Assembly (NCBI GenBank): GCA_025458385.1
Contig: JALOSO010000004.1
Location: 1 to 33,320 of the forward strand
Reading direction: 5' to 3'
Length of the DNA stretch: 33,320 nt
Source of the DNA: Paracoccaceae bacterium
Lineage (GTDB): Bacteria; Pseudomonadota; Alphaproteobacteria; Rhodobacterales; Rhodobacteraceae
A model generated the notes under the pieces. The model was not told the origin of the DNA. It did no database searches and saw only the letters and a program-made list of their open reading frames with translations. Each line of letters starts with the position of its first letter. The stretch's first letter is position 1. Position numbers and translations under genes: made by a program. This document shows positions 18,748-27,461 of the stretch, piece by piece.

Positions 18748-20298
18748 TCAGATGAACTCCTCGGCTTTGGCGGCTTTGGCGGCCTTGTCGAGTTTCTTCT
18801 GGTGTTGCGCGCGGAAATCGGGACGCAGGTTGGGGGATGCTTCCCAGATGCCGGCCGTATCGCCCGTGCCCACACCTTCGAAGAAGGCGCGCATCTTGGA
18901 CATGCGGCCCTGGTTGCCGATGGCGGCATTGACCACTTGTTGCAAGGACCCCGCGCCCGCAGGCCCCATGAGGGGGCGTGCGGAGATGAGGTTCGTGAAG
19001 TAAAGACTTGGAATACCGAGCTGTTTTGCCTTTTGCACCACGGGCGTTGTGCCCACGGCGAGGTCAGGCTGGAAGCCTTCCATCGCGGCGCAATCATCTT
19101 CAAGGCTGGCGCGGAATTTCACCACGGTGCCTTTGCTTTCCAGCCAGGCGCGGTCTGCATCCGACCATGCGCTGCGCGCGCAGGCGGTGCCGACATAGGG
19201 CACATCCGCCCCGGATTCGATCAAGAGGCGTGCCACCAGCAACTCGCTGCCTTCATAGCCCGACAGGGTGATGCGGCCCTTCACACGGCTGCCTTCGAGT
19301 GCGGCCTTGATCCCCGGCAGGAACGCGTTCTGCGCGACAGAGATCTTTTCACCAGCAATGCCATAAGCTTGCCCGATGTTTTTCAACCATTCCGCCGTGC
19401 CATCAAGGCCCACCGGACCGCCGCCCACAATCACCCGGCCTGCCGCCTGAAACTCGCGGATCGCTGCCGTGTAGAACGGGTGGATCGCGGCCACCACGCC
19501 GCAATCAAGGGCTGCATAAAGCTCGCGCCATTCGCGGCAGGGCACGACCGGGCCAGCCGCAAGGCCCATGGGGGCCAGCATCGCGCCAATCATCATCGGG
19601 TCCGCCGGGAACATCTCGCCCAGCAGCGCCACTGTCGGGCGGTCAGACCGCCCACGTTCGGGGGCCTGCACGGGGCCTGCCTCAATTTCGGCCCGCGCGT
19701 ATTTCAGCATGGCACCGGCCAGCACATCCTTGGCTTCCGCATGGGTTGGCACGCCAAAGCCCGGCACGTCGATGCCCACGATGCGCACGCCGTTGATTTC
19801 AGACGGCAGCAGCTTTAACGGCACGCCAGAAGCCGTTGGAACACATAGGTTTGTCACCACCACGGCATCATAGCGTTCCGGGTCTGCCAATTCGTGCACC
19901 GCATCGCGGATGTCCTCGAACAGCTTGCCGGTCACCAGCGATTCCGAATTAAACGGCACATAGCCCACCGACCGGCGCGCGCCGTAGAAGTGCGACACAA
20001 AGGTCAGCCCATAGACGCAGCAGGCCGACCCGGACAGCACCGTCGCCACCCGCCGCATCCGCAGGCCCACGCGCAGCGAGCCAAAGGCCGGGCACATCGA
20101 CTGTGGTTTGTCATGCGGGCCTTGCGGGTAATCGCGCGCGAAACCATCCAGCAGTTCCGAATTGCCTGCCGCCCGCGCGGCCGCCTCCATCGTCGCCGCA
20201 CCCGCATGGCAACCCATGCCATCGGCAACCGAGGGCGGAAGGCTTTCGCCCGTCATCACTGGGGCAACACGGCCATCATATGTGGCCTCAGCGCTCAC
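18748..20298 (-). CDS. bchY: Chlorophyllide a reductase subunit Y
   Basis: GPHDKPQSMCPAFGSLRVGLRMRRVATVLSGSACCVYGLTFVSHFYGARRSVGYVPFNSESLVTGKLFEDIRDAV; GTG start overlapping the preceding mini-ORF stop. Confidence 0.97.
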   Translation of the reverse strand: MSAEATYDGRVAPVMTGESLPPSVADGMGCHAGAATMEAAARAAGNSELLDGFARDYPQGPHDKPQSMCPAFGSLRVGLRMRRVATVLSGSACCVYGLTFVSHFYGARRSVGYVPFNSESLVTGKLFEDIRDAVHELADPERYDAVVVTNLCVPTASGVPLKLLPSEINGVRIVGIDVPGFGVPTHAEAKDVLAGAMLKYARAEIEAGPVQAPERGRSDRPTVALLGEMFPADPMMIGAMLAPMGLAAGPVVPCREWRELYAALDCGVVAAIHPFYTAAIREFQAAGRVIVGGGPVGLDGTAEWLKNIGQAYGIAGEKISVAQNAFLPGIKAALEGSRVKGRITLSGYEGSELLVARLLIESGADVPYVGTACARSAWSDADRAWLESKGTVVKFRASLEDDCAAMEGFQPDLAVGTTPVVQKAKQLGIPSLYFTNLISARPLMGPAGAGSLQQVVNAAIGNQGRMSKMRAFFEGVGTGDTAGIWEASPNLRPDFRAQHQKKLDKAAKAAKAEEFI

Positions 20299-20360
20299 TT
20301 GGCACCTTTCAGGCGGGCAAGCGCTTCGTCGAATTTGCGCAGGGTTTCCAGATCAAGCAT
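20295..20360 (-). CDS. Possible 21-aa mini-ORF between bchX and bchY
   Basis: [24 protein letters not shown] overlaps the bchX TGA (ATGCTTGA), TGA overlaps the bchY GTG (GTGA), and GGAGGT lies ~11 nt upstream inside bchX. Confidence 0.4.
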   Translation of the reverse strand: MLDLETLRKFDEALARLKGAK

Positions 20361-21354
20361 TGTCGTACACCACCTCCAGCGAAGGCTTTGCCACCGCGTT
20401 CTTGCCGCGCATGTCCATGTCCGTGGCGGGCGTCAGCACGAAATCCTTGCCCGTGGTTTCCGCATCGAACAGGTTCAACAGCCCATCCTGCGACAGCGGC
20501 GCCGGGCGGACGGGTGGCGCAATCCCCACCGCCTCGGCCAACTGGCCAAACAGCGCACCCCATGGGCCAGCCGCTGTGCCGACAATCTGGTAATTTGCTG
20601 ATTTGCGGCGCAGATCCTCATCCGCCGGAATGCTCGCCAGCACCGGAATGTTCACCGCAGCCGCAAAAGCCGCCGCCTCGCCCGTGCCGTCATCCTTGTT
20701 GATCACCAGCCCCGCGATGCCCACATTCCCGCCCAGCTTGCGGAAGTATTCCACCGCCGAGCAGACGTTGTTGGCCACATACAGGCTTTGCAGGTCGTTC
20801 GAGCCGACCAGGATCACCTTCTGCGCCATGTCGCGCGCAATCGGCAGGCCGAACCCGCCGCAAACCACGTCACCCAGGAAATCCAGCAGGACATAGTCAA
20901 AGTCCCAGTCGTGGAACCCCAGCTTTTCCAGCAGTTCAAAGCCATGGATGATCCCACGCCCGCCGCAGCCCCGGCCCACCTCTGGCCCACCAAGCTCCAT
21001 CGCGAAGACGCCACCGCGCTTGAAGCAGACATCGCCGATCTTCACCTCTTCGCCCGCCAGCTTCTTGCGGGTCGAGGTTTCGATGATCGTCGGGCAGGCC
21101 TTGCCACCGAACAGCAGGCTGGTCGTGTCAGACTTGGGGTCACAGCCGATCAGCAGCACGCGCTTGCCCATTTCGGCCATCATGTGGCTCAGGTTCGCCA
21201 GCGTGAAGGATTTTCCGATCCCGCCCTTGCCATAGATCGCGATGATCTGGGTTTTCTTCGTGGGTTCACCCTGCGGAACCTCCAGCGTCGGCTCCTCGTG
21301 CGCTTCATCGCGCAGCCGCGTGGCAAAATCCTTCAGGTTTGGAACGTCGTTCAT
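20353..21354 (-). CDS. bchX: Chlorophyllide a reductase iron protein subunit X
   Basis: [48 protein letters not shown] (NifH-like P-loop). Confidence 0.97.
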   Translation of the reverse strand: MNDVPNLKDFATRLRDEAHEEPTLEVPQGEPTKKTQIIAIYGKGGIGKSFTLANLSHMMAEMGKRVLLIGCDPKSDTTSLLFGGKACPTIIETSTRKKLAGEEVKIGDVCFKRGGVFAMELGGPEVGRGCGGRGIIHGFELLEKLGFHDWDFDYVLLDFLGDVVCGGFGLPIARDMAQKVILVGSNDLQSLYVANNVCSAVEYFRKLGGNVGIAGLVINKDDGTGEAAAFAAAVNIPVLASIPADEDLRRKSANYQIVGTAAGPWGALFGQLAEAVGIAPPVRPAPLSQDGLLNLFDAETTGKDFVLTPATDMDMRGKNAVAKPSLEVVYDNA

Positions 21355-22292
21355 GCGTGGCCACTCCAGTTCAGGATCATTTTCAGGCAGGCGGGGTCGG
21401 TGAAGGCCGTGTCATAGGCCGCGGCGGCATCTTTGGCGGCGGCGGTGTGGGTAATCAGGCCGGACAGGGACAAGGCCCCTGCATCCAGCAGTGTGCGCAC
21501 GGCGGTGATGTCATCCGGCTGCCATTCGGCGGCGATGCGGAAACGCACCTCACGCATGAAGGCGGGCGGGAAGGTAAAGGAAACGGGTTCGGCGTAGAAA
21601 CCGGCCAGAACAATCTCGCCGCCCTTGGCCACGTGGCGCACAAGCGTATCCAGCAGGCCAGGCGCACCCGAGGCATCATAGATGGCCCGGTAATCACGGC
21701 GGGAATCGGTGGCGGGGTCGATGACGTCATACCCGGTGGCACCCGACCGTCGTGCAGGGTTGGTTTCCCAAACCACAGGCTGGCCACCCGCCGCAACCGT
21801 CAGCCGCGCGAGCAGGCGGCCAAGCGTGCCGTGCCCCACGATCAGATCGGGCAGTGCAGTGTTGAACCCGGCAATTGCGTGCCGCGCGGTGGCGGCCAAA
21901 GCAAGCAGTGCGCCTTCGGCACGCAGGCCGGCATCCACCCGGATGGCCCGCGCGGCGGGTGTGACCAGATGGCGCGAGGCCGCGCCAAACAGCCCGCGCA
22001 CGTTGTTTTCAAAGCAATTTGCGCCCGGAACGAACACCCGGTCACCCACGGCAAGGCCCGTGTCGGCGGCGGCCTCAACCACCTCGCCCACGGCCTCATA
22101 GCCCGGCACTAGCGGATAGCCCATGCCGGGAAACGGCGGCATGGTGCCCGACCAGAACAGCTTTTCCGTACCGGTGGAGATGCCGGAATGCGTGACCTCG
22201 ACAACCACATCACCCGCCATTGGCCGCTTCAGCCCAAGGGTTTCCACCCTTAGCGCCTTTGGCCCGGACAGGATGACGGCATCGGTCAGCAA
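21351..22292 (-). CDS. bchC: Bacteriochlorophyllide a dehydrogenase
   Basis: [74 protein letters not shown] fold. Confidence 0.96.
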   Translation of the reverse strand: MLTDAVILSGPKALRVETLGLKRPMAGDVVVEVTHSGISTGTEKLFWSGTMPPFPGMGYPLVPGYEAVGEVVEAAADTGLAVGDRVFVPGANCFENNVRGLFGAASRHLVTPAARAIRVDAGLRAEGALLALAATARHAIAGFNTALPDLIVGHGTLGRLLARLTVAAGGQPVVWETNPARRSGATGYDVIDPATDSRRDYRAIYDASGAPGLLDTLVRHVAKGGEIVLAGFYAEPVSFTFPPAFMREVRFRIAAEWQPDDITAVRTLLDAGALSLSGLITHTAAAKDAAAAYDTAFTDPACLKMILNWSGHA

Positions 22293-22358
22293 CGTGAACT
22301 TCTCCCCTTTCGCCCCGCGCCTGCTTTATGAGCAAGCGCGCAAGGCGGAATATCTAAA

Positions 22359-22376
22359 TGTAACATTAAACTTACA
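22359..22376. promoter_or_regulatory. PpsR/CrtJ-type site (bchC promoter, proximal)
   Basis: TGT-AACATTAAACTT-ACA, exact TGTN12ACA. Confidence 0.85.
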
Positions 22377-22384
22377 AACGATAC

Positions 22385-22402
22385 TGTCAATCTAAATAGA
22401 CA
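22385..22402. promoter_or_regulatory. PpsR/CrtJ-type site (bchC promoter, distal)
   Basis: TGT-CAATCTAAATAG-ACA, exact TGTN12ACA, 8 bp from the other site. Contains TTGACA (-35-like) on the minus strand. Confidence 0.87.
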
Positions 22403-22409
22403 GTTTGCC

Positions 22410-23528
22410 TCAGCCCTTTGTGGCTGTAACCACGCTTGTCACAAAGGATCGAAAGCCCGGGCGGCTTTCAACGTGGGTGAACCCGGCGGCGCGCAGCAGG
22501 CCCGCAATGTCAGCAGCACTGCGGGTACGGCCGGTTTGCATGGCCATGGTGTAAAGCGCAAAGTAGACATCGGTGGCGGGATCGGGCTGCGCGCCGCCGG
22601 ACATGGGTTCGGAAATCAGGATGCGTCCACCGGGTGGCAGGGCGGCATGGACCTTGGCAAGCAAAGCAGTAACCGTCGAATCAGCATGGTCATAAAGCAC
22701 GCGGATCAGGCTGATCGTATCGGGGCCTTCCGGCAAAGGATCATCGCGGAAACTGCCGGGATGGATCGTGATGCGATCCGTCATCAGGCCGAAACGCGCA
22801 CCGGCAACCACGGCAGGCAGGTCAAACAGCGTCATCCGCAGCCGGGGATGGGCGGTACCAATGGCACGCAGGAAAGCCCCGGTTCCACCGCCGATATCCA
22901 TCAGATGCCGGGTTTGGGAAAAGTCGAACAAGCCCAGCGTATCGGCGGCAACAAGGCCCTGACTGTCAGCCATCAGCCCAGAGTAAAGTGCCGTCACCTC
23001 CGGGTCGGTCGCCCCGCCCGCGCCAAAGACATAGGGCCAGAAACGGGCAAGTTCGGTCTGATCATGCCCTTTCAGCAAGGCCACGGGATCAGCCAGATCG
23101 CGGTAAAACGCCCCATGATGACGCACCATCGCCTCCAGCCCCGGCACAGTCAGAAAGGCCGCCCCGCGCGCGGACAAATGCCACAGCCCGCGGCGTTGAT
23201 GGAGAAGTTTGAGGGCGGCCCCCGCCTGCAACAGAATACGCATGCGATCGGGGGCAAGGTCGGCCCTTGCCGCAAGGGCTGCCGTGGTGGCGGGGCCGTC
23301 ATGCAGCGCGTGCAGCACCCGCAATTCGACAATGGCCATCAGCGCCTGCGATTGCGCAAAGCCCGACACGATGGAAAACAGCGCCCGCCCTTCAGCCCGG
23401 GCAAGATGCCTAAGCCCCGGAATTCGTGCACAAAAGGCGTGAAACGCAGGGCTGGCGGCCAGCCTTGCAGGCCAGCGCAGCCCTGATCCGCGCGGCGCAT
23501 CATGCCCGCCGATAGGCAGATCGGCCAC
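22410..23528 (-). CDS. crtF: Demethylspheroidene O-methyltransferase (hydroxyneurosporene methyltransferase)
   Basis: SAM-dependent O-methyltransferase with MDIGGGTGAFLRAIG; located between crtE and bchC as in Rhodobacter. Confidence 0.93.
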   Translation of the reverse strand: MADLPIGGHDAPRGSGLRWPARLAASPAFHAFCARIPGLRHLARAEGRALFSIVSGFAQSQALMAIVELRVLHALHDGPATTAALAARADLAPDRMRILLQAGAALKLLHQRRGLWHLSARGAAFLTVPGLEAMVRHHGAFYRDLADPVALLKGHDQTELARFWPYVFGAGGATDPEVTALYSGLMADSQGLVAADTLGLFDFSQTRHLMDIGGGTGAFLRAIGTAHPRLRMTLFDLPAVVAGARFGLMTDRITIHPGSFRDDPLPEGPDTISLIRVLYDHADSTVTALLAKVHAALPPGGRILISEPMSGGAQPDPATDVYFALYTMAMQTGRTRSAADIAGLLRAAGFTHVESRPGFRSFVTSVVTATKG

Positions 23529-24410
23529 TTACTTGCCCGCCCGCGCGCCCTGCGGCGTCAGGTTCACCGGCGTCATCTTCTGGGCATAGGCCCGCACCAT
23601 CTGCGCCAGCATCGCCTCGCCCGGACAGGACGGGATCGATGAAATCGCCCCACCAAGGATGTCTTTCAGGTGCCGCACCGCCCCTTCGATGCCAAGACTG
23701 GTCACCGCATTGGGGCGTGCATGCAGCACATCCTGCCCTGCCGGTTTGCCCATCTGTTCCGCCGTTTCCAAGGCATCGCGCAGGTCATCGGCCACCTGAA
23801 ACGCCTCACCGATCCGCGCGCCTAGTTCTTCCCACGGCTCTGCGTCCTGCCCCGCCGCGATGGCCCCCATCTGCGTGGCCGCAATGAACAAGGCCCCCGT
23901 CTTGGCCCGGTGATAGGCCGCAAGGTTCACCTGCGCCTCGCTCTCCCACCCCTGCCCCGCACAGATGCCAAAGGGCATGCCCGTGCGTTTCGCCAGCACC
24001 TGGATCAACTGCAAAGCCCGCCCCGGCTGGTCACCCGCCGCGCGCGCCAGCACCTCGAACGCCATGATGATCAGGCTGTCGCCTGTCAGCACCGCCAAGG
24101 GCTCGCCAAAGGCGCGGTGCACGGTGGCCTTGCCGCGCCGCAGGTCGGCATCATCAAAGGCCGGCAGGTCATCATGCACAAGGCTGGCACAATGGATCAA
24201 CTCCAATGCCGCCGCCGACGCATCGGCCAGCGTCGGCCGATCATCGCCACAGGCCAGCGCGACCGACAGCAGGATCGTTGGCCGGATTCGCGCCCCGCCC
24301 GGCAGCACGGCGTAGGGAAGTGCGGCCCCCAGACGCGGCGGTGCGGCGCCCCCCATGCCAAGCGCAAGCGCGGCATTCACCGCCAGATCGATCCGCTGGT
24401 TTAATGGCAT
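23529..24410 (-). CDS. crtE: Geranylgeranyl diphosphate synthase
   Basis: Two Asp-rich motifs: HDDLPAFDDADLRRG and QVADDLRD; polyprenyl synthase. Confidence 0.93.
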   Translation of the reverse strand: MPLNQRIDLAVNAALALGMGGAAPPRLGAALPYAVLPGGARIRPTILLSVALACGDDRPTLADASAAALELIHCASLVHDDLPAFDDADLRRGKATVHRAFGEPLAVLTGDSLIIMAFEVLARAAGDQPGRALQLIQVLAKRTGMPFGICAGQGWESEAQVNLAAYHRAKTGALFIAATQMGAIAAGQDAEPWEELGARIGEAFQVADDLRDALETAEQMGKPAGQDVLHARPNAVTSLGIEGAVRHLKDILGGAISSIPSCPGEAMLAQMVRAYAQKMTPVNLTPQGARAGK

Positions 24411-24464
24411 CGTTGCGCCCTTCCTGCTGGCTTGCCTTCGCAATCTCGCATTGCGCGATGTAAC

Positions 24465-24482
24465 TGTAAACAAAATCTTACA
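24465..24482. promoter_or_regulatory. PpsR/CrtJ-type site (divergent crtE/crtD promoter region)
   Basis: TGT-AAACAAAATCTT-ACA, exact TGTN12ACA. Confidence 0.82.
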
Positions 24483-24526
24483 CTGCACCGTAATATCTTC
24501 TGGACAAGTCCAGTCGGCGGCGCATC

Positions 24527-26119
24527 ATGCAGGCCATGGCACAGGCAACAGGACAGTCAACGCGCAGCATTGTCATCGGCGCCGGTTTTGGCGGGCTTGC
24601 CGCTGCGATCCGGCTGGCGGCGGCGGGCCATGCGGTCACCCTGGTCGAGGCGGCAACCAGCCTTGGCGGAAAGGCCCGCGCCGTGTCATCCGCAGCCGGG
24701 CCGGTCGATACCGGCCCCACCGTGCTGACAATGCGCGCCGTATTCGACGATCTTTTCAACCTTGCAGGTGAACGGCTGGAGGATCATGTCACCCTGATCC
24801 CGCAACCCATCCTTGCGCGCCACTGGTGGCCCGATGGCACGACGCTGGACCTGACGCCTGACCGCGCCGCCAACATCGCCGCGATCACCGCCTTTGCTGG
24901 TGCGCGCGAAGCCCGCGCCTTTGCCCGCTTTGACGCCATGGCCGAAAAGCTGCGACTGGCTTTTGATGCGCCCGTCATGCAAGCGCCCCGCCCCGATCTG
25001 CGCGCCATTGCCCGCGCGGCCCTGGGCAGGCCCGCGATCTGGCCCGCCCTGCTGCCCGGCATGACGCTGGACCGCCTGCTGCGCCTGATGTTTCATGACC
25101 CGCGCCTGCGCCAGCTGTTTGGCCGCTATGCGACCTATGTCGGTGGGCGGCCAACCCATGTGCCTGCCGTGCTTGCCATCATCTGGCGGGCCGAGGCGCA
25201 AGGGGTTTGGGCCGTGCAAGGCGGCCTGCATCATCTGGCGGCGCAGTTGGGCGCAGTGTTTGAACGGCTTGGCGGACAGATGTTGCTGAACACGGCGGCC
25301 AGACGCATCGTGAAACAGAATGGCCGGGTCACCGGCGTGGAAACCGCGACGGGCCATCTTCAAGCGGATCACGTGATCTTTGCAGGTGACCCTGCCGCTC
25401 TGGCCAAGGGGCTGCTTGGCAATGCCGCCAGCGACCTTTTGCCAAAGGCCGCAACTGCGCCCCGCAGCCTGTCCGCCCATGTCTGGGCCTTTGCCGCCAC
25501 GCCATCCAAACTGCCGCTTGTCCACCACAATGTCTTTTTTACCGCTGATCCGGCCCGTGAATTCGGCCCGATCGGCAAGGGCCAGCCACCCGAGGCGCCA
25601 AGCCTTTACGTCTGCGCAGAGGACCGTGCTGGCGGCACGCCGACTGGCACGGAACGGTTTGAAATCATCGTCAACGCCCCCGCCGGCCTGCCTGCAACGC
25701 CTGAGGAAATCACGCAATGCCACACACGGACCTTCCAGACACTGGCGCGTTTCGGGCTGACCTTCAGCCCCGAGCCGGGGCCAGCGGCCCTGCTGACGCC
25801 TGCAAAACTGGCGCAGCTTTTCCCGGGCTCGCAAGGCGCAATCTATGGGCGCAGCCCCGAAGGCATGATGGCGACATTCGCGCGGCCCACGGCAACCACA
25901 GCGCTGCCGGGCCTGTATCTGGCGGGGGGCGGGTGCCATCCGGGGGCGGGGGTGCCGATGGCAGCCCTGTCCGGCAAGCATGCGGCCGCAGCGATCTTGA
26001 CCGCCCCGATTTCCGCGTGGAGGTCTCACCCGATGGCTATGCCTGGTGGTATGTCGACGGCGTCAGCGACGCCTCAAGTCCGGGCGGCACCCGCGCCATC
26101 AGCATCATCGGCTTCATAG
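24527..26119 (+). CDS. crtD: Methoxyneurosporene dehydrogenase (carotenoid 3,4-desaturase)
   Basis: IVIGAGFGGLAAAIRLAAAGHAVTLVEAATSLGGKARAVSSAAGPVDTGPTVLTMR...; C-terminal GGGCHPGAGVPMAALSGKHAAAAIL. Confidence 0.93.
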   Translation: MQAMAQATGQSTRSIVIGAGFGGLAAAIRLAAAGHAVTLVEAATSLGGKARAVSSAAGPVDTGPTVLTMRAVFDDLFNLAGERLEDHVTLIPQPILARHWWPDGTTLDLTPDRAANIAAITAFAGAREARAFARFDAMAEKLRLAFDAPVMQAPRPDLRAIARAALGRPAIWPALLPGMTLDRLLRLMFHDPRLRQLFGRYATYVGGRPTHVPAVLAIIWRAEAQGVWAVQGGLHHLAAQLGAVFERLGGQMLLNTAARRIVKQNGRVTGVETATGHLQADHVIFAGDPAALAKGLLGNAASDLLPKAATAPRSLSAHVWAFAATPSKLPLVHHNVFFTADPAREFGPIGKGQPPEAPSLYVCAEDRAGGTPTGTERFEIIVNAPAGLPATPEEITQCHTRTFQTLARFGLTFSPEPGPAALLTPAKLAQLFPGSQGAIYGRSPEGMMATFARPTATTALPGLYLAGGGCHPGAGVPMAALSGKHAAAAILTAPISAWRSHPMAMPGGMSTASATPQVRAAPAPSASSAS

Positions 26120-26940
26120 GATCCGTCTTTTCGCCGTGGTATGCCTGGTCCGGCAGGCGCGATCCGCAAAACCACTGCTGCCTGAACGTCGTCACCTACG
26201 GCCCCGGCGGCCGCTTTACCATGACAGACCGTGGCCGCCCGGCCCTGCGCCAAACACGCGATGCCTTGGAGATCGGCCCCTCGGCCATGCGCTGGACGGG
26301 GCGCGAACTGGTGATCGAGGTAGATGAGATCAGCAGCTTTCCCCTGATCGGCCGCGTAAAGGGCACCATCACCCTGACCCCGCAAGCCATTACTGACCAA
26401 GAGGTTGCCCTGCACCCCCGCCACATCTGGCGGCCCTTTGCGCCCATGGCGCAGATCGAGGTGAACCTGACCCAAGGCCACCGCTGGCAGGGGCATGGCT
26501 ATTTCGACGCGAATTTCGGCACGGCGGCCCTTGAGGCGGATTTTGACCGTTGGACATGGGGCCGCTTTCCGCTGCATGACCGTGCCGTCTGTTTCTACGA
26601 TGCCACCCGCCGTGATGGCAGCACACTTGCCCTGGGCGTTGAGGTCACGCCTGACGGCCACTTGCGCGAGATCACCCCGCCCCCTCTGACCCGATTCGCC
26701 CGCACGCGATGGCAGGTTGCCCGCGATACACGCGCCGACCCCGGAACAAAGCCGCGGCAGGTCATGCCCATGCTCGATGCGCCGTTCTATTCCCGCTCTG
26801 TCGTTGAAACCACGATCGACGGCGAGGTCAGCCATGGCGTGCATGAGGCGCTTGATCTGCGCCGCTTTCGTAATCCACTGCTGAAATTCATGCTGGCCAC
26901 CCGCGTTCCCCGCCGCTACGGCTGGCCCGCCCGCGCCTGA
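26017..26940 (+). CDS. crtC: Carotenoid 1,2-hydratase (hydroxyneurosporene synthase)
   Basis: GYAWWYVDGVSD...SIIGFIGSVFSPWYAWSGRRDPQNHCCLNVVTYGPGGRFTMTDRGRPALR. GTG 26017 is a plausible start; the track ORF begins far upstream inside crtD. Confidence 0.9.
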   Translation: MEVSPDGYAWWYVDGVSDASSPGGTRAISIIGFIGSVFSPWYAWSGRRDPQNHCCLNVVTYGPGGRFTMTDRGRPALRQTRDALEIGPSAMRWTGRELVIEVDEISSFPLIGRVKGTITLTPQAITDQEVALHPRHIWRPFAPMAQIEVNLTQGHRWQGHGYFDANFGTAALEADFDRWTWGRFPLHDRAVCFYDATRRDGSTLALGVEVTPDGHLREITPPPLTRFARTRWQVARDTRADPGTKPRQVMPMLDAPFYSRSVVETTIDGEVSHGVHEALDLRRFRNPLLKFMLATRVPRRYGWPARA

Positions 26941-26963
26941 AAATTTTAGTACTAAAATTTTCA
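26938..26963. terminator. Perfect 26-bp palindrome between convergent crtC and tspO (probable bidirectional terminator)
   Basis: TGAAAATTTTAGTACTAAAATTTTCA; includes the stop codons of both genes. Confidence 0.7.
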
Positions 26964-27416
26964 GCTGGTCCGGTTCAGCCGCCAGACGGAAAAATTCAGC
27001 GCCCCGGCCACGGTCACCCACAGCAGATACGGCGCGAACAGCAGGCCCGCCACCCGGTCATGCCCCCAGAACGCCAGCATCGTCGCCGTCACCGCCAGCC
27101 ACAGGCACCCCAGCACCACCAGCCCGGCCCCCAGCCGCCGCAAGCCAAAGAACACCGGCGTCCATAGCGTATTGAAGGCAATCTGCACCGACCACAGCGC
27201 CAGCGCCAGCCCCGTGCCCGGCAGTTGCGCCACGCGCATCGCGGCCAGGCTCATGCACAAATAAAGCGTGGTCCAGGCCAGTGGAAACAACCAGTCCGGC
27301 GGGGTCCAGACCGGTTTGTTCAGGCTGCGATACCACGCCCCCGGCATGAACATCGCACCTGTTGCCGCCGCCGCACCGCAAGCCACAAGATAGGTAAAGA
27401 ACAGCGTGTAATCCAT
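26961..27416 (-). CDS. tspO: Tryptophan-rich sensory protein TspO (CrtK)
   Basis: MDYTLFFTYLVACGAAAATGAMFMPGAWYRSLNKPVWTPPDWLFPLAWTTLYLCMSLAA..., W-rich TspO/MBR family. Confidence 0.95.
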   Translation of the reverse strand: MDYTLFFTYLVACGAAAATGAMFMPGAWYRSLNKPVWTPPDWLFPLAWTTLYLCMSLAAMRVAQLPGTGLALALWSVQIAFNTLWTPVFFGLRRLGAGLVVLGCLWLAVTATMLAFWGHDRVAGLLFAPYLLWVTVAGALNFSVWRLNRTS

Positions 27417-27435
27417 TGGTGGCACTCCCCGATGT

Positions 27436-27456
27436 CTTTTGCAGATAGTGCAAAAG
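27436..27456 (-). other. crtB-tspO intercistronic hairpin
   Basis: CTTTTGCA-(5 nt)-TGCAAAAG, perfect 8-bp stem in a 45-nt spacer. Confidence 0.6.
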
Positions 27457-27461
27457 GCCGA

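Noticed and set aside
17145-18755. 536-aa plus-strand ORF
   Set aside because: Antisense shadow of bchZ; no domain motifs.
24686-26029. 447-aa minus-strand ORF
   Set aside because: Antisense shadow of crtD, low-complexity Arg/Gln/Gly composition.
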